From NCBI GenBank assembly GCA_964020155.1, contig OZ026568.1, positions 3,877,820 to 3,941,819 on the forward strand: a stretch of 64,000 bases of DNA, read 5' to 3'. This DNA is from Chondrilla cf. caribensis. Its lineage: Eukaryota; Porifera; Demospongiae; Chondrillida; Chondrillidae. The notes beneath the pieces are model-generated. The model was not told the origin of the DNA. It searched no databases and saw nothing but the letters and a program-made list of their open reading frames with translations. Shown one piece after another: positions 49,240 through 59,165 of the stretch. How positions within the stretch are numbered: the stretch's first letter is position 1; every line of letters starts with the position of its first letter. A program made the translations under genes and the position numbers.

Positions 49240-51134
49240 ACACACACACACACCTTTGAATAGACTAGTTCTTTTCCCTTCTCATCATGGACCATCACAC
49301 CATCTATCAGCTCTCTGTGAACATTACCACATGCAAATAATGGACAAATAACACAACTCAATAAGCAGTCAACAAACAGTGACAATAACTTCAAACACAA
49401 GCTTTAACCACCAGGGAAGAACACACTCAAACAAACCTCTGCCTCATCAAAGGAATGTTGGTACAGTTAGCGGCAGCTACTGCAACGAAAGGTACCCATC
49501 GAGCAACAATTGGTGGAGCTCTCTGCAAGAGACGAATAAGAGGACCTGAATCTTTGTAGGAATTCACAGAAAAACAAAAAGGCAACTGTAAAGGATGCAT
49601 GTACACCAAAGTCATTCAGAACAGAGATGACATACTAAAGGACTCTAGGACCCACAAGACTGTGAATACTGGACATCTTAGGCGTACTTTTATATACTCA
49701 CAGTACAGATAACTTATGGCTATGCTACAGTTACAGCAGTCAGCTCTGTTAAGTGGTTATTCCAAAGCAAATTATGACAGACAATAATTGTATACTGCAT
49801 TTGATAGAACAGACCACCCTGTGGTTCTCTCACCTTGACTACTGAGTTTAAACCAACAGCAACTGCAGTGGCAGCTGTACTAGCTCCCAAGTAAGCCTGG
49901 AGGATTTGTCTGAGTGAGAGGGAGGTAGAGTACTATCAACAACAATGCCATGTCTTGAGGGTATCACAGGATTGTGCACACCACTTGCTCCAAGAACACA
50001 GATGGAGATTGAAACCACCGGTGTTGAGGCATGTCTTACATGGCGTCAATGGGGTGTAGTAATGACAACCATCCCTAGTTCACCGATTCATGGTGAACTA
50101 GGTAGAAACAAGTACATGCTTCAATAGAAGAAATTCAGCAGTATCAAGAGTGGAATTAGCTCTAGCTAGTACAGTACATCCATACGGCTCTAGTCCCTCT
50201 AGTAACGGTGGATCAGAGATAAGGAGGTGAGACTGGGCCTAGTTGAGGATGCTACTCAATTCCCTACACGCCTGCAGGAAGTTATTCTCAAGTAGATTCC
50301 TATACTCTAGCAAGATCTCATTCAACACATAATGTTACCAAATTGGCCGGAATATGCAAACAGAATGGTCTCAATCATACGCACTTTCCAGTAATTTCAG
50401 ATTTTGCATTGCGGTTGGTGTAGTTGACAAGGGCATTGAAAGACTGGTTGATCCATTGTACAGTGGCTATCTCCAGTGGAGTCCTACGCAATACAGATGA
50501 AAGTGGTATGCATCAACGTGTATACACAAGAGTACATCTTTATATGCATATTTACATACGTATGTACGTCCACATATGTTTATCTATTGGACTCAAATGC
50601 TATCCACACAATTCATGGTACATTACATATTCTGTATTTCAATAGATGCACCAGACTACACTATACACTGTACTGAGGCGTTTATGGTGGTAAAATAGTG
50701 AGTATTAGATGAAGACCACACCACCAACTTGTAGAAAGCGAGCATGGTCCCGATGATGACCATCCCTGCTGGTAGCTGTGCCGACATCCTCCCCAACCAG
50801 ACCATCTTCTCTCCAGTATCCGGATGGAAGGCCGAGTCATACAAGACCTTTGACTTGTATAATTCCTCTCTACTCAAACCTGGAGGTATTTTTCCTTCTC
50901 TGAAGAGGAAGTATGTCTATGTGACAAAGAATACTCGGGAAAACAAAGAAACGTAAATCTAATTACCTGACATTCTGAACAAGTTTTGCCGTTTCTTCAA
51001 GTTTCCTACTTGATGTGAGCAAAAGTAGTGCGTTCGTTCTTCCTAGAAAATGCCTGTATCTTCCATAAAATGTGCTCTGGTCCCATTTGGGTTTATCGAT
51101 ATCGAAATCTTGGAGACTGTTGCTGCCGGCCATT
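47792..51134 (-). CDS. Sideroflexin (mitochondrial amino-acid carrier)
   Basis: Inner-membrane carrier; SFXN1/3 move serine into mitochondria for one-carbon metabolism. Start ATG 51134 ([20 protein letters not shown]), first exon 51134-50967. The second coding block holds [20 protein letters not shown] and [15 protein letters not shown], the family signature. Later exons give [48 protein letters not shown] and ALFPQRR. The last exon (about 47908-47792) ends RVYFNKGL, identical in pattern to the end of human sideroflexins. The N-terminus is closest to SFXN1/2/3. Exon borders in the middle are approximate. The 49254 donor opens into GT repeats. Confidence 0.93.
47946..48040. repeat. (GT)n microsatellite before last sideroflexin exon
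   Basis: (CA)n in gene orientation, starting with GTGTGTGCGC units, about 40 bp upstream of the last acceptor. Confidence 0.93.
48661..48896. mobile_element. ~236-bp inverted-repeat MITE
   Basis: The left end TATATAAGCGGAATAATCTT is repeated inversely at the right end (inverse complement TATATAAGCAGAATAATCTT), and the match goes on for about 33 bp. The inner part also has facing TTTATCCGCAAAAAATTTTA and GAAAATTTTGTCCCGTG segments. In a sideroflexin intron. Confidence 0.8.
49137..49253. repeat. (CA)n microsatellite abutting sideroflexin donor
   Basis: CA repeat with CCCACA interruptions; in gene orientation the exon ends ATTCAAAG and the intron begins GTGTGTGT. Confidence 0.95.
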
Positions 51135-51201
51135 TTGGAAATTTACAGGGGGGAATCCCTATAAGGATTAAATGGCAGCGGCCACGTGATATACTGCAGT
51201 A
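51135..51201. promoter_or_regulatory. Shared promoter of sideroflexin and ankyrin-SOCS gene, with CACGTG
   Basis: 67 bp between divergent ATGs. CACGTG at 51183-51188 (GGCCACGTGATA). Confidence 0.5.
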
Positions 51202-53879
51202 ATGGGCAATAAATACTCGAACTACGACAGCGATGACGCCGTGGAGGACATCGTGAGGACAACCAAAAGTGAAGTAAGGGAATTGGGTCCCTCTCGTAAT
51301 GATTTTGAAGAAACATTACGAAATTATGAGAGTCCTTCCAATGAAGAGGATACAAATGTGAAAGACGATGCTATATCGGTCAGTCCAGTACGACCTTACC
51401 TACATGTTGCTCTTAGGTGTGCTTGTACGGCACCTGCACGTAGCGTTGCATATTGAGCTACTTTCTGGTGTTCTTTTCGAACATGTATAAGGTAAACGCG
51501 CCTTATTTCGAACAGTGCCTAATTCCGAACAGTTGGTCTCTCATCGTATACTATTTTCAAGAAACAATAATTTATAATTCATATTCTTAACCCTTGCACA
51601 CCAGATGAGACACAGCGTTCTTTGGTGTGCTCATTATTCACCAGATTAGGTTGAAAATCGAGATGTTTGAAATTCCCCTGCCTACCTCAACTCATGGTAC
51701 TTGCCCCAGTACTCAGACCTGCTGTTTTCATAGTCCTATGCGGTACAGGTAGAGGTTACGCCTATGTATGTATCAAGCCATGTTATATCAGGACGTGATC
51801 TATAATGGCTCGTATATACAGTGGATAGTTGTTAATCCGCCACTACTTCATCCGCCAAAACTTTCAAGCTGCCACAATTACCCAGTATCAATAAAATGTA
51901 CGAGTACTAATGAACATCTAGCTAATCCGCCAAACTCATTAATCCACCATACCTTTCAAAAACAAATTGTGGCGGATTAACGAGAATTCACTGTATATGA
52001 CTCCGAACCAACCCCAAACAACAAAGACATTATACCATAAAGTGGCCTTTTTTGCTAAGTAGTCTACCAGTATGGTAATGACATCTGATACTGACTGACA
52101 CTGAGCTACTAGAACATTGTGTAGTGAGCACCAAATAGTGTGTACCTGATTATCAGGTGAATCGTACAACCATCAGATTCACTGTGAACTTTCAATGCTG
52201 ATCTGGTGTTGACTGTGAATATGCACTCTATTTCCTCGCAGCTCAATAACATCAGTGGTGGGTTACGGAGAGCCTTAGCAAAGAAAGATGTAGACTTATT
52301 GAAGTTGAAACTGGATGAACTGGACCAACTTCGAGATGATCTCAAATACGTATTCAGTGTTGAGTGGCTGGTGCAATACTTGGAGCGTGCAGTCAGCTCT
52401 GGGTTCCTCCAAGCAGTCACCCTCTTCTTGCCATACATCCAAAACCCAGACAATCCTCAGATCAGAAACGCTCTCCAGGTTCAAGCCAACATTGCAGCCC
52501 AGCAAGGGCTGTATGAGATAGCCCTCGTTTTGTGCAAATACCATCCAATTTGTCTGCAGCAGGCTCCCTCCGGGGATAGCCCCATCATTCCAGCTGCGAA
52601 GAACGACAGAGGGTTCGACCTGCTGACACATTTGGTCGAAAATGGCATTTGTGTGAATTTGCAGAATTCGATGGGCACAACTGCCCTTCACAGTGCGGTG
52701 CAGTCGCAGTGCTTGAGAAGCACCGAATTTCTTCTTGAAAACCGAGCATGTGTCAGTTTACCCAACATCAATGGTCTTACTCCACTTGATATAGCCAAAG
52801 GTACGATATTGGAGGGGATTGTATCTGAGGCAGCTCAGTATGACGATCACCCATCTCTGGAAGAAGCGTCCCTATATGTTGCAACTCTTAAGGGTGACCC
52901 TGTGCTAGTCCAGAATGCAATAGACAGTGGACTTAGCGTGAATACCCAGTGGACAGGAGGCAAGACTGCCCTACACGGAGCAATTGAGAGCACCTGTTGT
53001 GATAACATGGAGCTAGTTGAGTGCCTTGTTGAAAATGGTGCAAAGGTCCTGTTAACTGCCAGCGATCCGCTCTTGTTTGTCGTTAACTTTGCATTATATC
53101 GGTGTAAATACGACATTGCACGCTTTTTAATGGACTGTACTGTTGCAGAAATCGAAGCACACGACGAAAAGGAAGATCTGTCTTTGGATACTTTACACAA
53201 GGTATTTGCTCACACAATCTTCCTGGTAACAAAAGTTGGGTGCCTCAATCTCCTCAAGCCACTGGTACACCTGGTGACTCCAATCCCAGACCTGTCATTT
53301 ACTTCATATGTGTTTAAAGACCAGCTCAAGCCCATCCATGTTGCTGCCAGGTATGGAAGAACGGCTTTCTTAACAGCCATCATCAAGCAGGGGGAAAGTC
53401 CCACCTCTCACGATTACCATGGCAACACCCCTCTGCACTACTGTGCTTACTATGGCCACATTACTACAGCCAAATATTTACTTGGTCTCGAAAATGTAGA
53501 CATAAACTGTACTAACAACTATGGCTGCACACCACTTTATACTGTACTGCATAAGAAGATCTATTCTGAGAACATTGAACAATGCTTGGAGAAGAGCGTG
53601 ATTTTCCTTCTCGTGAGAGGTGCTAAGCTGGTAGCCCCCGGGAACAGTGTTTGCGAACTGCGAGAACAGAGGATTGATCACGAATTCAATGCACGCTGGT
53701 CATTTGTCTCGCCTCATACCAGAAAACTGATGCTGACCTTGCGAGAATACAACCCTCCGTTGAAGTTGGCCGAGATCTGTCGATTGACGGTACGGTCACT
53801 GATGACAAACCCATCCGACGCAGACTTCAAATCTCTACACCTCCCACCTGTCATTATGTCTTACCTGAGATGTGACTGA
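51202..53879 (+). CDS. Ankyrin-repeat protein with C-terminal SOCS-box-like segment
   Basis: Two exons, 51202-51378 and 52242-53879, about 604 residues. The N-terminus MGNKYSNYDS fits the N-myristoylation rule (Gly2, Ser6). Exon 1 is acidic and linker-like. Exon 2 carries an ankyrin array: NSMGTTALHSAVQSQCLRST, NINGLTPLDIA, GGKTALHGAIE, LKPIHVAARYGRTAFLTAII, HGNTPLHYCAYYGHITTAKY and NNYGCTPLYTVL. The last ~45 residues, PLKLAEICRLTVRSLM and LHLPPVIMSYLRCD, resemble a SOCS box, the elongin B/C-binding end of ASB ubiquitin-ligase receptors. Membrane anchoring and a ligase role are inferred. Head-to-head with sideroflexin. Confidence 0.8.
51819..51993. mobile_element. 175-bp MITE with TA target site
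   Basis: TA-flanked. Left end CAGTGGATAGTTGTTAATCC; inverse complement of right end CAGTGAATTCTCGTTAATCC. Inside, AATCCGCCA recurs. In the ankyrin-SOCS intron. Confidence 0.8.
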
Positions 53880-54307
53880 CTTTTAATATTATTGCTTTAT
53901 TTTATTGTTTCCAATCAATTAATAATAATATATTATTTGTTTCTAGTTTATAACAGTTTATGATGTTTCCTGATACAATATTGTATAAAGTGTTATAAGT
54001 TACTTATTGTAAATAGCATCTTCTGTTAGTGTTGTATAATCATTATCCACCTAGCTAGTCTCGAAACTTGAGTGTTTTCAAGGATTTGTTATTTCAATTG
54101 TACGTACATACACATGCCAGTGCAATGTATGTACACACATACATTAAAATTAGAATAGAGCTACATACATGAATACAATGCATGAACGTACATATACATG
54201 ACGTATACTGGATACTTTCAATTGTTCGATTGATACTTGAATAGTACTGTATAATTAATGCCAAAATAGGACTGCAAAGTGTTAAAATAAGGAAACGATG
54301 ATCGATT
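53880..54307. other. Intergenic, AT-rich
   Basis: 3' flanks of the convergent ankyrin-SOCS and BNIP3 genes. No gene seen. Confidence 0.5.
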
Positions 54308-56511
54308 GTTGTTAAAACCTCACTGTCAACACAGTGCGACGTCCGATGTAGTACCTGAGGGTAAACAAGATGAAAATACACATTAAACACATTCAACACA
54401 TTAAACATATACCATATAAAATATTATTTAGTCTCAAATAGACATATCCTTTATCAGCCATTACATTTTGATGTAGCAGAGCAATTGTACAATTATAAAA
54501 GGAGGATTAAGCATGTGTGAATAAACACTGTAACAGGCGGACAATGGAGTACCTTTATGTAACTTTAATGAACCTCTCAACTGTGTAACAACCAATGGAT
54601 TGACCCTCCTCACTACATAGGTATGTGTGCCGTGGGTACACATCCGCACACCAGACAAGGCCAAACACTTACCCGATGGCAAAAAATGCCAAATGGGAGC
54701 AGACGATTACAGGAATCAGCACACAGAGAGTTCTGTTGGATGACAAGAACGTGTAACAAGGAAATGCTCAGATCATCGAGAATATGTACTGGTGCGTGTG
54801 ACTTCAAAATAGAAGCTGGTCTCTATGAGCAGTGGACTATAGTCTTGCGTAGCCGGATCACCACTTTGGCTCCTGTTTTTAAATGGCCACCACTTCCTTT
54901 GTGGGAGGGGCAAAACCAGGTCTGGCTATGCAAGACTAGTACTTTTGGGTCAATATATGCAGGAAGTGAATCGCCATGGATACCAGACTATAAGGTACAC
55001 ACAGGAAGTAACCAGCTCCTACAGGAATATCAGATACATGGCGGAGTACCTTGTAGTGCTCAGCCTAATGCAGGGTGATTGTAGTGAATGGAGACAACAA
55101 TGGGATACGTACCTTAGAATAGGTTCACCGGGTGTTGGTGCTTCCGGCAGGTGAATTGGAGGAGGTGTGGTTGTCCTCGATGACTGTTGAGATGCTTGCG
55201 TCACCTGGGAGACAGGTTAGGTACACAATATCATACATACAACACTGCATATTGGACTACATGTAAACAGGTTAGGTACACAATATCATACATACAACAC
55301 TGCATATTGGACTACATGTAGACAGGTTAGGTACACAATATCATACATACAACACTACATATTGGACTACATGTAAACAGGTTAGGTACACAATATCATA
55401 CATACAACACTGCATATTGGACTACATGTAGACAGGTTAGGTACACAATATCATACATACAACACTGCATATTGGACTACATGTAGACAGGTTAGGTACA
55501 CAATATCATACATACAACACTGCATATTGGACTACATGTAGACAGGTTAGGTACACAATATCATACATACAACACTGCATATTGGACCACATGTAGACAG
55601 GTTAGGTACACAATATCATACATACAACACTGCATATTGGACTACATGTAGGGATAGCAAATTGGAATACAGAGCAGCCCTCTCTAATATGAAAACTGTG
55701 GACCAAAATTCCAATCTGTAGCGCTAAACTGATGCAAAGAATGGTGTGCTCACCACAGACATTTCACAAATTTAGAGTTGGTTGGATACACTACAGTACT
55801 ACACCGGGACACACAACAAAATCCTCGTATTTCCTCAATTCAGAGGTTCTAGTTTATTGAACACCGATGATGCATCTTAAGTGCAGATTGGCATAAACGC
55901 TACAACACGTACAGAACTACATGCATGCTTACGGTAACATGAGTAACAATATGTGTAGTTCACCCATATGAACACAAGGAATGTAGAGTCTACTGTACTC
56001 ATAATATGGATGCACACATGGAATTAAAGTGAATTATCGTTCGACACGTGATGACATACACTGACATACTGAGATGGGTACAGCTGGTTGCAGCTTTGAA
56101 GCAAACAATGATGACTTGAGAGGAGATGATTGCAAAGCTTGCAGTTCCCCACTAGACGTATTCGGAGTTATCCTAAAAAGCAAAAAACCAGTATACCATG
56201 GAATGAACTATCCAACTATTGGCAACAGTTCAGATACTTGATGTACATAGTTACCAAATGAAAATTAGTCGAAGGGCTTACGGTGTGTCACTTTCTTCTC
56301 CAGAAGTGGCTTCGGCTATCAATTTCTCTACGTCATTGTCTCGAGATTCTTTTAAGTCTTGTTTCAGTGAAGATTTACCTTTCAATTCGACCCAAGAATC
56401 TTGAAAAAGAAACACTACTTGTAACACAATCCACAAATTGTGAATATGATGAAGAAAACCGCATCATATCTGCTTACCACCCAATTCTTTAGTTTCTCCC
56501 TTATCCACCAT
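54308..56511 (-). CDS. BNIP3: BNIP3/NIX-type mitophagy receptor
   Basis: Outer mitochondrial membrane receptor that recruits LC3/GABARAP during mitophagy. Six coding exons chain in phase: about 56511-56483, 56405-56280, 56172-56072, about 55207-55116, about 54740-54675 and 54353-54308. The N-terminus MVDKGETKELGDSWVELKGK holds the SWVEL LC3-interacting motif, in the same place as in human BNIP3 and NIX. DVEKLIAEA matches DMEKILLDA. A Ser/Thr/Pro-rich middle follows. The membrane helix LCVLIPVIVCSHLAFFAIG is followed by YYIGRR and a short tail TVLTVRF, as in BNIP3 (SHLLAIGLGIYIGRR). Ser-His and the last helix Gly are kept, but the Ala of the dimer motif is Phe. About 155 residues. Head-to-head with the GH3 gene. 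Confidence 0.85.
54840..54939. mobile_element. ~100-bp hairpin MITE, family B copy 3
   Basis: Starts TAGTCTTGCGTAGCCGGATC and ends GTCTGGCTATGCAAGACTA. In a BNIP3 intron. Confidence 0.75.
55212..55651. repeat. 55-bp tandem repeat, 8 copies
   Basis: Units start ACAGGTTAGGTACACAATAT and run through CATACATACAACACTGCATA to ATTGGACTACATGTA. Copies differ by single bases (GTAAACAGG/GTAGACAGG; CTGCAT/CTACAT; GGACC). In the BNIP3 intron next to the exon at 55207. The units carry a donor-like AGGTTAGGT. Confidence 0.95.
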
Positions 56512-56573
56512 TGTACCAGAGATACAAACCAAATCACGTGACTCTCACGCGACTACTAATGCAGCTTCACGTC
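56512..56573. promoter_or_regulatory. Shared promoter of BNIP3 and GH3 gene, with TCACGTGA
   Basis: 47-62 bp between divergent start codons, depending on which GH3 ATG is used. TCACGTGA at 56534-56541 is a palindromic E-box of the type bound by MITF/TFE and USF factors; its CACGTG core also includes ACGTG, the HIF core. Confidence 0.55.
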
Positions 56574-58781
56574 ATGAAGAAGGCTGTACAATGTTTGCTT
56601 CTCTCTGCGCTGTGTGCTGTGAGTTATGCGGACTACCCCTTCCGTAATACAAGTCTTGGGTTCAAAGAAAGAGTGAAGGATCTTATTGGGCGCTTATCAT
56701 TGGAAGAAAAGATTGCGCAAATGTCGCACGGAGGAGCAGACAAGAACAGTCCAACTCCAGCGATTCAGCGACTTGGAATAGGACCGTATCAATTTGGAAC
56801 GGAATGCCTCCGTGGAGATGTGGGAGCGGGTAATGCCACTGCTTTCCCTCAAGCTTTGGGACTAGCAGCTGCTTTTGACGAAGACCTTTTATTTCGCGTT
56901 GCAGAAGCTACAAGCGTGGAAGTGAGAGCAAAGAACAATTTCTATGTGAACCATTCCGATTACAACTTCCACCATGGTTTGTCCTGCTGGTCCCCAGTTA
57001 TTAACATTGTACGTGATCCTCGGTGGGGGCGTAACCAGGAAACTTACGGGGAGGACCCTTTCATGAGTGGTAAATTGGCTCAGGCTTATGTTCGTGGTCT
57101 CCAAGGTAACAACACACGGTATTTTAGAGTGATAGCAGGATGCAAGCACTACGATGCATATGGAGGTCCGGAGAATATCCCCCTTCTGCGATTTGCCTTC
57201 AATGCAGTTGTTTCTGATGTTGACCTTCATATGACCTTCCTGCCTGCATTTCAAGCCTGCGTTGAAGCAGGATCTTTCAGCATCATGTGTTCCTATAATG
57301 CTGTCAATGGTGTTCCAGCGTGTGCCAGCAAGCTACTGCTAACAGATGTACTGCGTAACAAATGGAAATTTCAAGGATACGTTGTCAGCGATGAAGGAGC
57401 GTTGGAAGATATAGTGTATTGTCACAACTATACGACAACATTTCCCAAAGCAGCTGCTGCTGCTGTGAATGCTGGCTGCGATTTGGAGGATGCAAATTTT
57501 GAGTATAATGTGTTTTCTACCCTGGGAGATGCTGTAAATCAAGGTCTGGTCAGTGAGGATACCATTGACAAGTCAGTGTACAGGCTGTTTATGTCCAGAA
57601 TGAGGCTCGGAGAGTTCGACCCAGTGGAGATGAACCCTTACAAGGAGCTAGATCTGAGTCAAGTTGCTAGTAGTAAACATCGTCAGTTGTCTCTTGAAGC
57701 GGCTATGAAGAGCTTTGTCTTATTGAAGAATGAAAATCAGCTTCTCCCTTTAAAGAGAGGAGGCACGAAACTTGCCGTGATTGGCCCTTTCTCCAACCGC
57801 CCCGATCTTCTTCACGGTGACTATCCTCCAGATGTCCTGTTCACCATAACGCCGTATGTCGGGATTCGTGATGCTCAGGATGCAGACATCATCATGGAAG
57901 AGGGATGTGTTGGACCGCAATGTCCAGCCCTCAACAAGGAGGCTATTGATAAAACTGTACATTTGTCTGACATTGTTCTCCTCTGTATGGGTCTCTCGCA
58001 AGAGATTGAAAGTGAGGGAAGGGATCGTCCCGATATCTCTCTCCCTGGTCTCCAGTTGGAGCTAATGCAACACGTTGTCAGGTTAGGTAAACCTGTCATT
58101 CTGATCCTCTTTGCAGCTGGACCTGTTGATGTGTCTTGGGCCAAGGACAACATACCCGCCATACTGCTTGCTTTCTATCCTTCACAATCAACCGGTACCG
58201 CACTGGCCAATGTACTATTTGGAGATTTCAACCCCGGTGGGCGACTCCCAGTAACATGGCCACTAACATTGAAGGGTTTCCCCCCCATTACGGACTACTC
58301 AATGAGAGAAAGAACATACAGATACCAAAAAGATGTGTCATCTCTGTATCCTTTTGGCTATGGTCTATCTTACACTACCTTTGTTTACAGTGGGTTGAAT
58401 GTGACTCCAAGTGTGATCAAACCTTGTCAGAACATTTCCATTAATGTGACAGTCACCAATAATGGAACTCGTGATGGTGATGAAGTGGTCCAGGTGTACA
58501 TGATGAGGAATGACACAACCTATCCCTACCCAAGGAATTGGCTGGTTGGATTCAGTCGATACACGCTCAAGAAAGGATCTTCTGTCATGGCTGCTTTCAC
58601 TATTGTCCCAAGGCAAATGAGCGTGTATGATTCCAACGTGTCTACTTTAGTGTTGGAGCCAGGGGTGTTCCTGGTGTATGTTGGTGGACAACAGCCAGGA
58701 CAGAGTACAGCAGCACCATCTAATGTACTTCAAGGTTCCTTCACACTGTCTGGAGTAGCTACCAAGCTTTCTTCATGCTGA
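56574..58781 (+). CDS. Secreted glycoside hydrolase family 3 (beta-xylosidase/glucosidase-like)
   Basis: Intronless, about 735 residues. ATG 56574 gives a clean signal peptide (MKKAVQCLLLSALCAVSYA); an upstream ATG at 56559 adds five residues. The GH3 N-terminal barrel shows RVKDLIGRLSLEEKIAQMSH, SPVINIVRDPRWGRNQETYG and AGCKHYDAYGG. The nucleophile Asp sits in YVVSDEGALEDI, near residue 272. The C-terminal alpha/beta sandwich (FVLLKNENQLLPLKRGG, LAVIGPFSN, FGDFNPGGRLPVTWP) and a fibronectin-III-like domain (LYPFGYGLSYTTFVYSGLNV) follow. The pattern is closest to beta-xylosidase/alpha-arabinofuranosidase-type GH3 of plants, fungi and bacteria. Many N-glycosylation sites suggest lysosomal or extracellular location. 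AATAAA at 58962. Confidence 0.92.
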   Translation: MKKAVQCLLLSALCAVSYADYPFRNTSLGFKERVKDLIGRLSLEEKIAQMSHGGADKNSPTPAIQRLGIGPYQFGTECLRGDVGAGNATAFPQALGLAAAFDEDLLFRVAEATSVEVRAKNNFYVNHSDYNFHHGLSCWSPVINIVRDPRWGRNQETYGEDPFMSGKLAQAYVRGLQGNNTRYFRVIAGCKHYDAYGGPENIPLLRFAFNAVVSDVDLHMTFLPAFQACVEAGSFSIMCSYNAVNGVPACASKLLLTDVLRNKWKFQGYVVSDEGALEDIVYCHNYTTTFPKAAAAAVNAGCDLEDANFEYNVFSTLGDAVNQGLVSEDTIDKSVYRLFMSRMRLGEFDPVEMNPYKELDLSQVASSKHRQLSLEAAMKSFVLLKNENQLLPLKRGGTKLAVIGPFSNRPDLLHGDYPPDVLFTITPYVGIRDAQDADIIMEEGCVGPQCPALNKEAIDKTVHLSDIVLLCMGLSQEIESEGRDRPDISLPGLQLELMQHVVRLGKPVILILFAAGPVDVSWAKDNIPAILLAFYPSQSTGTALANVLFGDFNPGGRLPVTWPLTLKGFPPITDYSMRERTYRYQKDVSSLYPFGYGLSYTTFVYSGLNVTPSVIKPCQNISINVTVTNNGTRDGDEVVQVYMMRNDTTYPYPRNWLVGFSRYTLKKGSSVMAAFTIVPRQMSVYDSNVSTLVLEPGVFLVYVGGQQPGQSTAAPSNVLQGSFTLSGVATKLSSC

Positions 58782-58976
58782 AGATAGGCTCACAAGCGAA
58801 TGCATCTCTCACAATCGTATGTATACACTGTACTTGTAGCTGTGGTGTACGTGTATATTACAATACATGTATTTGTGTGTCTTGATTCTCAATTTTGGAA
58901 CATTAATGTTGCTTAATTTATCAATATTGTTTATATAGTATGTTTTCTTGTTATGAATGTCAATAAAATGAATATA

Positions 58977-59013
<37 letters not shown>

Positions 59014-59165
59014 TGTGTTCCATCCACTAACAGTTACGTACATGTGATGTTTTAATATTAGGGTATGTGAAAATGGGCTGATTATAGTCGAAATAGTATT
59101 TATACCTCTAATAACATGTAATAAATCAATATTAATTTCAACATTGTGTTACAGTCGACGCCACG
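58782..59165. other. Intergenic, with (TA)n at ~58980-59008
   Basis: 3' flank of the GH3 gene and 5' flank of IDH3B. It holds a short TA microsatellite and no exon. Confidence 0.6.

Noticed and set aside
55212..55651. CRISPR-like array
   Set aside because: The 55-bp units are directly adjacent with no unique spacers, and the genome is eukaryotic. It is a plain tandem repeat.
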